This document shows positions 38,133 to 45,712 of a DNA stretch of 64,000 nt, piece by piece (positions within the stretch are counted from its first letter, which is position 1; each line of letters starts with the position of its first letter). Location of the stretch: contig NZ_CP022363.1 in the NCBI RefSeq assembly GCF_003119115.1, forward strand, positions 683,001 to 747,000, given 5' to 3'. The notes under the pieces are model-generated. The model was given only the letters and a program-made list of their open reading frames with translations. It was not told the origin of the DNA and ran no database searches. Position numbers and translations under genes: made by a program. Origin of the DNA: Azospirillum sp. TSH58. Lineage in GTDB: Bacteria; Pseudomonadota; Alphaproteobacteria; Azospirillales; Azospirillaceae.

Positions 38133-38939
38133 ATGACGACGGACATCAAAAAGCAATCTGCGGTTGTTTCAGGAATCGCCCCAGGCGTTGCCCCGGGCAT
38201 CGCCCCAGGGATCGCCCCAGGGATCGCCCCAGGGATCGCCGTGGTCCTGGCGGACCCGAACAGCCTGACGCGGGACTGCTTCTCGCTCGGGCTCAGCACG
38301 CTGTGCCAGGATATGACCGTGCGGTCGGTGGCCTCGCTGAAGGACGCCGCCGGTGTGCTGGCGCGGGACGGGCGGACCGAGGTCGTGTTGTGCAACATCG
38401 GTGCGCAGATGGGACTGAATGACGTCCTGTGCGCCGCCATCCGCGACGCCGTGTCGGCCTGTCTGCCGGTGCCGCTGGTGATCATCTCGGACCGCGACGA
38501 CGGCGGGATGATCCTGGAAAGCCTGCGCCTCGGCGTGCGCGGCTACATCGTGCCCAACCTCGGGCTGGGGGTCATGCTGGAGGCGATCCGGCTGGTCGCC
38601 GCCGGGGGGACCTTCGTGCCCGCCACGTCCCTGCAATCGCTGATCGAGCCGGTGCCGGGCGGCATCGCCCTCCCGCAGACGCCGCCGGCGGGCGCCTCCG
38701 TGCCGGTGACGGACCGGATCGGCGGGCTGACGCCGCGGGAAATGGCCGTGCTGACCTGCATGCGCGAGGGCAAGTCGAACAAGCTGATCGCCTACATGCT
38801 GGGCATGTGCGAGAACACCGCCAAGGCCCATGTGCGCAACGTGCTGAAGAAGCTGGGCGCCACCAACCGGACGGAGGCCGCCTTCATGGCGCACGCCCAT
38901 CTGTCCCGCGGGGCGTCCCTGGAATCGAACCAGCCCTGA
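38133..38939 (+). CDS. LuxR/NarL-type regulator with degenerate receiver and GIAP repeats (B)
   Basis: 268 aa, ribosome binding site AGGGGGAG. Residues 14-36 are five and a half GIAP/GVAP units. The receiver-like domain (about 37-155) begins VVLADPNSLTRDCFSLGL, with DP in place of the acidic DD pair; the acceptor position is Asn 88 in VVLCNIG and the Lys is missing in GYIVPNLG. Residues 198-253 are the HTH: LTPREMAVLTCMREGKSNKL, then IAYMLGMCENTAKAHVRNVL. All three catalytic landmarks of a phospho-receiver are changed. It is divergent from regulator A and convergent with regulator C. The repeat tract could vary in copy number without shifting frame. Confidence 0.85.
   Translation: MTTDIKKQSAVVSGIAPGVAPGIAPGIAPGIAPGIAVVLADPNSLTRDCFSLGLSTLCQDMTVRSVASLKDAAGVLARDGRTEVVLCNIGAQMGLNDVLCAAIRDAVSACLPVPLVIISDRDDGGMILESLRLGVRGYIVPNLGLGVMLEAIRLVAAGGTFVPATSLQSLIEPVPGGIALPQTPPAGASVPVTDRIGGLTPREMAVLTCMREGKSNKLIAYMLGMCENTAKAHVRNVLKKLGATNRTEAAFMAHAHLSRGASLESNQP
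38172..38240 (+). repeat. 12-bp in-frame minisatellite (GIAP units)
   Basis: Five full and one partial copies of a 12-bp unit, consensus ATCGCCCCAGGG; the three central copies are identical. Because the unit is a multiple of three, slippage changes protein length without disrupting the frame. Perfect neighbouring copies suggest recent expansion. Confidence 0.9.
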
Positions 38940-38950
38940 TCGGTTGGCGC

Positions 38951-38999
38951 CGCAACGGAACGGTGCGGGACCAACCCGCGCCGTTCTTCCGCGTTGCGC
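38951..38999. terminator. Bidirectional hairpin between convergent regulators B and C
   Basis: Nested stem of GAACGG / CCGTTC enclosing GCGGG / CCCGC, flanked by further pairing CGCAAC / GTTGCG. It fills the 60-bp gap between the stop codons of two convergent LuxR-type genes. Short T tracts are weak, so efficiency is uncertain. Confidence 0.6.
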
Positions 39000-39887
39000 T
39001 CAGTTCTCCTCGCGCATGACGCGGCACACCGCTTCCGTCCGGTTGGTGGCGCCGAGCCGCCGCAGGATGTTCCGGACATGCACTTTGACCGTGCTTTCCC
39101 GCATTCCCAGCTCGTGGGCGATGAGCTTGTTCGGCTTGCCCTCCTGAAGGCATTCCAGGACGGCGAGCTGACGGGGGGTCAATTGCGTGAGGTGCGGCTT
39201 GCCGTTGACCGCGGGCGCCGGGACGGATAAGGCGGCGTGAAGCACCGGTTCCGACATCTCGGCCTGGTCGATGATCAAGCGGTGCAGAATGGGTGCCGGA
39301 ACGAAGATGCCGCCCGCCGCGACCAGACGGATCGCCTCCAGCGCCATGGTGAGCCCGACGGTGGTGGAGATGTAGCCGTGCGCGCCCTGGCGGATGGCTT
39401 CCAGCGCGGTCACCGTTTCGTCGGAATCCGACAGCATGATGAGCGGGATGCCGTCCAGCACCTCCAGAAGTTCGGCCAGCCTCGGGCGGAACTCCGGATC
39501 GGAGGGGAGCCGCCCGCTGAAATTGACCAACGCCACATCCGGTGAATCGTCCCGCCGCATCACGCTTTCCAGATCGGCCACGGACGCCGCCGTCAGCACC
39601 CGCACACCCCGTCCGCACAGGTTCAGGCTGGTGGACAGACTCTCCCGCGTCAGCGGCGTTTCGTCGTGAAGGATGGCTGTGACGATCTGATCCTCCCCCA
39701 GGGGGCGCGTGCCCCCGGACATCCGGTAATAGGACCCGAAGGAGCCGGAGTCGTTCATCGGTGCGGCGGTGAAGGGGGTGGCCGTCAACGGGGTGGCGGC
39801 TAGGATGTGTTTGGGCGTGAAGGATGTGGCCGATGGGGCGCGGCGGAAGGCGTTGGGCAGGCGCGTTCCGTCTTTGCACGGCAACAT
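39000..39887 (-). CDS. LuxR/NarL-type regulator with degenerate receiver (C)
   Basis: 295 aa, ATG at 39887 preceded by GGGAGAT. The N-terminal 65 residues are low in order and include a Thr/Pro-rich repeat (LAATPLTATPFTAAP). The receiver-like domain (about 68-185) starts VTAILHDETPLTRESLSTSL, nearly the same as regulator A; the acceptor position is Asn 122 in VALVNFSG and the Lys is missing in GYISTTVG. The C-terminal HTH (about 232-288) reads LTPRQLAVLECLQEGKPNKL, then IAHELGMRESTVKVHVRNIL. It should bind DNA as a dimer. Location between the polysaccharide genes and a second beta-helix gene suggests it controls them. Confidence 0.85.
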   Translation of the reverse strand: MLPCKDGTRLPNAFRRAPSATSFTPKHILAATPLTATPFTAAPMNDSGSFGSYYRMSGGTRPLGEDQIVTAILHDETPLTRESLSTSLNLCGRGVRVLTAASVADLESVMRRDDSPDVALVNFSGRLPSDPEFRPRLAELLEVLDGIPLIMLSDSDETVTALEAIRQGAHGYISTTVGLTMALEAIRLVAAGGIFVPAPILHRLIIDQAEMSEPVLHAALSVPAPAVNGKPHLTQLTPRQLAVLECLQEGKPNKLIAHELGMRESTVKVHVRNILRRLGATNRTEAVCRVMREEN

Positions 39888-40241
39888 ACAGGATCTCCCT
39901 CAGCCACACGCCATGGACACGCCGACCCGTGGAACCGCCCGGGATCGTCGCCAAGGTCGCCGCCGACATCACCGGAGCGAAGACTTTGGCCCTATTCGAT
40001 CAATTGAACCGGATCAAGCGGGAAGGCGATGCTGCAAGAGGTCTGTGCGACCGCTTCGAGCCTATAACATCGCAGCCGGTTTTGACCGTCAATCGCAAAC
40101 AAGATCATAATACTGTGCGCGGATATCCGCAAAGTACCTCCAAATTAGTAACTTTTTCAAAGTTGTAACAGTGGGGCTGAAACCTATGCTTGCCTGAGGC
40201 GTGTATTGCGCTCTCCTGAGAGGAGTGGGCCGAGAGGAAGG
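39888..40241. promoter_or_regulatory. Intergenic region with 12-bp palindrome GCGGATATCCGC
   Basis: 354 bp between the start of regulator C (minus) and the 3' end of the broken beta-helix gene (also minus), so it contains regulator C's promoter and the beta-helix terminator. A perfect palindrome GCGGATATCCGC lies at 40119-40130. On the plus strand TTGACC and CATAAT (40082-40087 and 40106-40111, 18-bp gap) look like a sigma-70 promoter, but no plus-strand gene follows; an unannotated RNA or chance are both possible. Confidence 0.35.
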
Positions 40242-41755
40242 TCATCGAACCCTGTCCATTTGGGCCATCGCAGGGCAGGCCAGCGACCTCTTCTGCGGAA
40301 TATCCGTATGCATGACGCTGTCCATTTCCTGTCCCTGGGCGCGGATGGCGTTCCAGTCGGCCTCCGCGTCGTTCCAGAACCAGACGCGCTCCCCCGGATC
40401 CGCCAGATGGTAGCGGTTGCGGTAGAGCCGGTTGCCGGCGGCGACCATGGCGTTGTCGGCGTCGACGTCGGTGACGGCGCCGACCCGCGCGTTGGCGTTG
40501 CGGATGACGATGCTGTTGTCGAAGATCTCGTTGCCGACGGCGGGGGTGTAGGGCGCGCGGTCCTGGGACACCACCGTCACCGCGTTGCCGTAACTGCCCG
40601 GCACGTCGATGTCGTTGCCGTAGACCTTCACGCCCTGCGCGCTGGAGATCAGGATCTGGGCGCCCCAGAACCAGCCCTGGCCGCGTTGCCCGTTGTCGGC
40701 GACCCGGTTGTTGCGGATCACCCCGTCGTAGCTGATCTCGTAGGTGATGCCGTTGTCGGCGTTGCCGAAGACCAGATTGTCCTCGATGAGCAGCCGGTGC
40801 ACGTCGATGTCGGCCCAGATCCCGGCGCCCACATTGTCATGCACGCAATTGCCGCGGACGATGCCGCCGCCGCCGGATTCGGTGATCTTGCCGCCGCCGC
40901 CCTCCCAATGGAAGTCGACGCCGGCATAGCCGTTGCGGGCGATCTCGTTGCCGGCGATCAGGAAATCCGTCCCCGATCCGGAAAAGCCGGCGTGGCCGTT
41001 GTCGAGGATGCGGTTGCCGAGGATGCGGCTGCCGTTGCCGGCGTTGACGCCGACGCCGTGGTTCAGGCGCAGCACGCTGTCGCGGACGGTCCAGCCGGGG
41101 CCGAACTCCGCGTCCACGGCGGCGGCCTGGATGGGGGCGGCGTATTTCTCGATGGTCAGAGCCTGGATGACGACGCCCGACGCCGTGCCGCCGAAGGCGC
41201 GGGGGTGACGCTGGTTTCCACGGTCCGTCCGGTGGGATCGTCGCCGATCACGATCTCGTCGGCGTCGTAATCGAAGAACCAGCGCCCCGGTCCGACGGCG
41301 GACCGGTCGCCGACATGCAGCATCGGCGTGTCGTCGATGAACAGGTCCTCCGGGCGGGCGCAGCGGGGAAAGCCGGAACGGCAGAATTCGGCCGCGTTGA
41401 CCCGGCCCTCCTGCGTCTGCCCGCGGGCCACCCAGACGGAGCCATGGCGGACGAAGGCGGTGAGCCGCCGCGCTCCGCTCAGCACCGCGCCGGGGGCGCC
41501 CTCGAACAGATCGCGGTCCTTCGGCACGATGGAGTGCAGGCGGTGGATGCCGGCCTCCAGCCGGAAGCGCGTGCCGGGGGGATGGCGGTCCACCGCCGCC
41601 TGGATGTCGGCGCCGGGCCGCAGGGAGACGGTGGGAGGCTCCGCCGCCGCCGCCCCACCCGCAGCCATCGCAAGACCGGCGAGAAGGAGGGCCGCCGCCG
41701 CGAGACGGGCGGGTCGGGGGGCATGCCGCCGGGGCGTGGCGCGTCCGGTGTCCAT
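40242..41755 (-). pseudogene. Secreted beta-helix protein broken by a one-base frameshift
   Basis: The first part (41755 down to about 41200) has a signal peptide (ARLAAAALLLAGLAMAAGG) and reads PTVSLRPGADIQAAVDRHPP, then DLFIDDTPMLHVGDRSAVGP. After TSVTP the frame is lost. Shifting by one base at the run of five G on the plus strand (41201-41205) restores AFGGTASGVVIQALTIEKY and joins the second part, which continues with LRLNHGVGVNAGNGSRILGN and VRGNCVHDNVGAGIWADIDV to 40242. The reconstructed ~500-residue product aligns along its length with the beta-helix part of the 11049-13862 exoprotein (AFGGTADGVTV, NYSHDNTGFGLWTDID). It lacks the Ig-like and CBM60-like modules. Either a pseudogene or a sequencing error in the homopolymer. 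Confidence 0.82.
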
Positions 41756-41948
41756 GGTGGCCTCGATGGGTCGTCCTTCGGCGATGGGCCTCCGGCGATG
41801 GGTCAAGACGCTAACACGCGGGTCCGGCGGCCAGAATCGTCAAACCGGATGATCGACCTTCGTCGGCTCCGGGGCCTGACCGGAGGGAACCGGAGAGGTC
41901 ACGGGCCGTTGCCCAAGGGCACACCCCCCAATCGTTCGAGAGCGTACC

Positions 41949-43745
41949 ATGGCCTCCCGCATCGAGGATTATGCCCTTTTGGGAGACTGCGAGACCGCAG
42001 CCCTGTTGTCCGCCGAAGGTTCCATCGACTGGCTGTGCTGGCCGCGCTTCGATTCCGATGCCTGTTTCGCCTCGCTGCTGGGCACGCCGGAGAACGGGCG
42101 CTGGCTGCTGCGCCCGAGCGATCCCGATGCCCGCACGACCCGTCGCTACCGTGGCGACAGCCTGATCGTGGAGACGGAGTTCGAGACGGAGGGGGGCGCC
42201 GTCACCATGATCGACTTCATGCCGCCGCGCGGCGAGGCGTCCGACATCGTGCGCATCCTGCGCGGGCGGCGCGGGCGCGTCGCCATGCGGATGGACCTGA
42301 CGCTGCGCTTCGGTTACGGGCACGTCGTGCCGTGGGTGACGCGGATCGGCCCGAACACCCTGCGGGCCATCGCCGGGCCGGACATGGTCGTCCTGCACAC
42401 CAGCGCCCCGATCCACGGCGAGAATCTGAGCACCGTCGCCGACTTCACCCTGGCGGAGGGCGAGAGCATCAGCTTCGTGATGATCTATTCGCCGTCGCAC
42501 CTGCCGCTGCCGCAGCCGGTCGATGCCGAGCAGGCTCTGTCCGAGACCGAACGGTTCTGGGCGGAATGGAGCGGGCGGTGCACCTACAGCGGTCTCTGGC
42601 GCGACGCGGTGGCGCGGTCGCTGGTCACGCTGAAGGCGCTGACCTACCGCCCGACCGGCGGCATCGTCGCGGCGCCGACGACCTCCCTTCCCGAACAGCT
42701 CGGCGGGGTGCGGAACTGGGACTACCGCTATTGCTGGCTGCGCGACGCCACCCTGACCCTGCTGGCGCTGATGAACGCGGGCTACCTGCAGGAGGCGCGG
42801 GATTGGCGGGACTGGGGCATGCGCACCATCGCCGGCAGTCCGCAGCAGATCCAGATCATGTACGGCATCGCCGGGGAGCGGCGCCTGCTGGAATGGGAGG
42901 TGCCGTGGCTGCCGGGCTACGAGGGCGCCAGCCCGGTCCGCGTCGGCAACGCCGCGGCTCCCCAGCTCCAGCTCGACGTCTATGGCGAGATGATGGACGC
43001 GGCGCATCAGGCGCGGATGCGCGGCATCGAGATCCAGCCGGAGGCCTGGCACGTCCAGTGCGCCTTGCTCGACCACATGGAATCGGTGTGGGACCAGCCC
43101 GACGAGGGCATCTGGGAGGTGCGCGGCGGGGCGCGGCATTTCACCCATTCCAAGGTGATGGCCTGGGTCGCCGTGGACCGCATGGTGAAGAGCGCGGAGA
43201 AGTTCGGCCTGGACGCGCCGCTGGAGCGCTGGAAGGCGCTGCGGCAGGCCATTTTCGAGGATGTCTGCGCCAACGGATTCTCGAAGGAGCGGAACAGCTT
43301 CGTCCAGCATTACGGCGCCAGCCACGTCGATGCCGCTCTGCTGATGCTGCCGATGGTCGGTTTCCTGCCGGTGGAGGACCCCCGCATCCAGGGCACCGTC
43401 GCCGCCATCGAGGAGGAACTGCTTCAGGACGGGCTCGTCAAGCGCTACCGGACGGAGAGGACCGACGACGGGCTTCCCGACGGGGAGGGGGTGTTCCTCG
43501 CCTGCTCCTTCTGGCTGGCCGACGTCTACGTGCTGCAAGGGCGTCAGGCGGAGGCCGAGGCGCTGTTCAACAGGCTGCTCGCCCTGCGCAACGATCTGGG
43601 CCTGCTGTCGGAGGAGTACGACACGAAGGCGAAGCGGCTGGTCGGCAACTTCCCGCAGGCCTTCTCGCACATCGCGCTGATCAACACCGCCTTCAACCTG
43701 ACCCGCGCCGAGAAGCCGGCGGAGCAGCGGCAGGACGGCGACTGA
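41949..43745 (+). CDS. Glycoside hydrolase family 15 (glucoamylase/trehalase-like)
   Basis: 598 aa, the normal length of bacterial GH15 proteins. The N-terminal beta-sandwich begins MASRIEDYALLGDCETAALL and SIDWLCWPRFDSDACFASLL. The (alpha/alpha)6 catalytic barrel has VRNWDYRYCWLRDATLTLLA near residue 255, WEVRGG with the likely general acid Glu near 391, and GNFPQAFSHIALINTA near 565 with the base-side motif. No signal peptide, so it acts in the cytoplasm, hydrolysing alpha-glucosidic links in glucans, or trehalose as shown for some actinobacterial and archaeal members. It may serve storage glucan turnover and be unrelated to the exopolysaccharide genes. A 10-bp stem terminator follows. Confidence 0.92.
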   Translation: MASRIEDYALLGDCETAALLSAEGSIDWLCWPRFDSDACFASLLGTPENGRWLLRPSDPDARTTRRYRGDSLIVETEFETEGGAVTMIDFMPPRGEASDIVRILRGRRGRVAMRMDLTLRFGYGHVVPWVTRIGPNTLRAIAGPDMVVLHTSAPIHGENLSTVADFTLAEGESISFVMIYSPSHLPLPQPVDAEQALSETERFWAEWSGRCTYSGLWRDAVARSLVTLKALTYRPTGGIVAAPTTSLPEQLGGVRNWDYRYCWLRDATLTLLALMNAGYLQEARDWRDWGMRTIAGSPQQIQIMYGIAGERRLLEWEVPWLPGYEGASPVRVGNAAAPQLQLDVYGEMMDAAHQARMRGIEIQPEAWHVQCALLDHMESVWDQPDEGIWEVRGGARHFTHSKVMAWVAVDRMVKSAEKFGLDAPLERWKALRQAIFEDVCANGFSKERNSFVQHYGASHVDAALLMLPMVGFLPVEDPRIQGTVAAIEEELLQDGLVKRYRTERTDDGLPDGEGVFLACSFWLADVYVLQGRQAEAEALFNRLLALRNDLGLLSEEYDTKAKRLVGNFPQAFSHIALINTAFNLTRAEKPAEQRQDGD

Positions 43746-43760
43746 CGGCGGACAGGAAAA

Positions 43761-43790
43761 GCCCCTCCCGCCGGTGAGAGCGGGAGGGGC
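43761..43790. terminator. Bidirectional terminator between GH15 and BON genes
   Basis: Perfect 10-bp stem GCCCCTCCCG / CGGGAGGGGC with a 10-nt loop, 15 bp after the GH15 stop and 14 bp from the BON protein stop. An A run precedes it (AAAA), which is a U run for the minus-strand transcript. Confidence 0.85.
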
Positions 43791-43803
43791 GGATCGGTCA
43801 CGG

Positions 43804-45156
43804 TCAGCGGATGTTGCTGCCCGTGGTGGTGCCCGTGGTGGTGCCGGAGGTGCCGGTGCGGCTGGTGCTGTCCGTGGTTCCGGAGGTCCCGCTCATGCCG
43901 GTCCCGGAGGTGCTGGAGGTTCCGGACGTGCCCGTCGTGGACCCGCCCATACCGGTGCTGCCCATCCCGGTGCCGCCCATGCCGGTGCCTGAGGACCCGG
44001 TGGTGCCGAGCCCGGCCATCGCCGACGCCCCGGCGGTCGTGCCAGTGTCGCCGAAGCTCCGCTCGCGGACGCGTAGGTTGTTCTGCACATGGCGGACGCC
44101 GGAGATGGTTTCGGCCATGTCCTCGGCGCGGCGCTTGGTCCGGCGGTCGTCCACCGTGCCGCTCAGCGTGACCTCGCAATTGCTGACGGTCACGTCGATC
44201 TCCGACGCGTCGATGTAGGGATCGTCGGTCAGACGGTCGTTCACATCCTCGCGGATGCGGTCGTCGGAGCGGGTATAGCCGCGCGGCCCGCGGCCCCGAT
44301 GGTGCTGGGCGCCGGGATCGTCGTTGCGGGCGTCCATGCGGCGGCGGCGTTCCGCATCCTCGTCGCCGAACCAGGAGGCCATCTCGTCGCCCGCCCGTTC
44401 GAAGAAGCCGCGCTCCTCGTTGCGGCCGGAGCCGCCACCGCCGTAGCCCATCCGGCCGTAATCGCGGTTGCCGTAATCACGGCTGCTGTAATCCCGGTTG
44501 CCGGTGCCGCGGGACCCGTAGTCCATGCCGCCGTAGTCGCGGCTGCCGTAGTCGCGGCTGCCGTAGTCACGGCCGCCATAGGCTCCGCTGCCGTAATCGG
44601 AGCGGCCATAATCGGAACGCCCGAAGCCGCCGCGGTAGCCGAAGTCCTGGCCGTAGTCGCCACGGTCCTCGTAATTCTGGCGGTCGTCGCGGGAGCGCCA
44701 GTCGCGCTGGCCCTGGCCGAAGGAGCCGCGGGACCCGTAGTCGCGGCCATACTCGCGCCCATACTCGCGCCCGGACTCGCGATTGCCCGAACCTTGGCCG
44801 TAGGAACCTTGACCATAGGAGCCCTGGCCGTAATCACCCCGGCCTTCCTGCTGGCGCCAATAGTCGCGGCCATAGTCGAAGCCTTCGCGGCCCTGGCCCT
44901 CATAGCCGTAGCCGGGCTGGCGGCCACCGCCGCCCATCATGCCGGACCGGCCGGACTGGCCCGAACCGGATTGGCCCGAACCGGACTGGCCCCAATTCGA
45001 TTGACCGAACTCGTCACGGCCACGGTTCTGGCCACGGTTCTGGTATGAGCCGGCGCTCCACTCGCGGCTCTCGCCGCGTCCGTGGTCGCGCTCCCACCGG
45101 TCGTCATCGCGGCGGGTGCCCTGGTCGTTCCTCCACCTGGATTCATAGTCGGACAT
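43804..45156 (-). CDS. BON-domain protein with long low-complexity flanks
   Basis: 450 aa from ATG at 45156 (GGGGAG upstream). Residues about 1-270 are almost entirely Gly, Arg, Ser, Tyr, Asp, Gln and Asn, with many RDYG/SRDYG and GQSGSGQSG units. A charged segment (RAGDEMASWFGDEDAERRRR) follows, then one BON domain (about 315-385): IREDVNDRLTDDPYID, VTVSNCEVTLSGTVDD and MAETISGVRHVQNNL. The last 60 residues are Thr/Gly/Ser repeats (TGMGGTGMGSTGMGG). BON proteins bind membranes or are stress-induced envelope factors (OsmY type), but no signal peptide is visible here. Most of the chain is predicted disordered. It should be stress-related by family only. Confidence 0.85.
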   Translation of the reverse strand: MSDYESRWRNDQGTRRDDDRWERDHGRGESREWSAGSYQNRGQNRGRDEFGQSNWGQSGSGQSGSGQSGRSGMMGGGGRQPGYGYEGQGREGFDYGRDYWRQQEGRGDYGQGSYGQGSYGQGSGNRESGREYGREYGRDYGSRGSFGQGQRDWRSRDDRQNYEDRGDYGQDFGYRGGFGRSDYGRSDYGSGAYGGRDYGSRDYGSRDYGGMDYGSRGTGNRDYSSRDYGNRDYGRMGYGGGGSGRNEERGFFERAGDEMASWFGDEDAERRRRMDARNDDPGAQHHRGRGPRGYTRSDDRIREDVNDRLTDDPYIDASEIDVTVSNCEVTLSGTVDDRRTKRRAEDMAETISGVRHVQNNLRVRERSFGDTGTTAGASAMAGLGTTGSSGTGMGGTGMGSTGMGGSTTGTSGTSSTSGTGMSGTSGTTDSTSRTGTSGTTTGTTTGSNIR

Positions 45157-45712
45157 GGGATACTCCCCATTTGGACAGTGCCCGTTCGCCGGGCGTCCGC
45201 AAACAACAGGGGAGGCGGCGAAGGATCGCGGGCCGGCGGCGGCGTCGCCATGCCTTTGGCTTTCATCGTTGCCATGCGCCTTGCACAGGCCAGCCAATCG
45301 GAGCGCCTTCGGGAGCCCGCAACCGCCCGCAATTCCAGCCTTCGCGCCGTCCGCCGCCGTGCCGCGCGGAGTCCGCAGGGATTCAGGCGCGGACCCGGGC
45401 GCGAACGGCCCCTTGAACGGCGCGGGAAAGGAAACATATGTGCAACATCGCCGGCGGATGGCCGTAACCTTCGGGTGACCGACCGGCAAACCCCTTTGCG
45501 GGTCGTGATTCAGCGGTTGACCGGCGTCTCCATCTGGATTACTGGCTCGAACACCGCTCTCCCTGGCCGCTTCGGCCGGCTGCCTCGACCCATCCCCATG
45601 GTCCTGGCGCCGCCGTTGGCCGGGGAGACCCCCGAGATCCGCATCGACACGCGATGCACGCCCGTCCGGCAGCGTTGAATGCCGGCTGAGATGTTGTGAA
45701 GCAGAAGGACGT
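45157..45712. other. Divergent intergenic region between BON and RNase J genes
   Basis: 556 bp. It must contain the promoters of the minus-strand BON gene and plus-strand RNase J gene. Open frames cross it in several phases but have no ribosome binding site or recognisable protein content. No strong palindrome or sigma-factor box was identified with confidence. An A-rich patch GGAAAGGAAACATATG lies near 45426-45441. Confidence 0.35.

Noticed and set aside
38172-38240. Short regular repeats considered as a CRISPR array
   Set aside because: Units are 12 bp, contiguous and in frame, with no spacers and no cas genes nearby; they encode GIAP peptides.
44089-45048. Plus-strand frame encoding a 319-residue Ala/Val-rich 'membrane protein' opposite the BON gene
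   Set aside because: It is the complement of the RDYG repeats; the hydrophobic text is a by-product of repeated codons, with no ribosome site or family motif.
45157-45712. Possible small genes in the BON-RNase J gap
   Set aside because: Several overlapping frames but no ribosome binding sites, and the translations are Arg/Pro-rich text typical of G+C-rich non-coding DNA.
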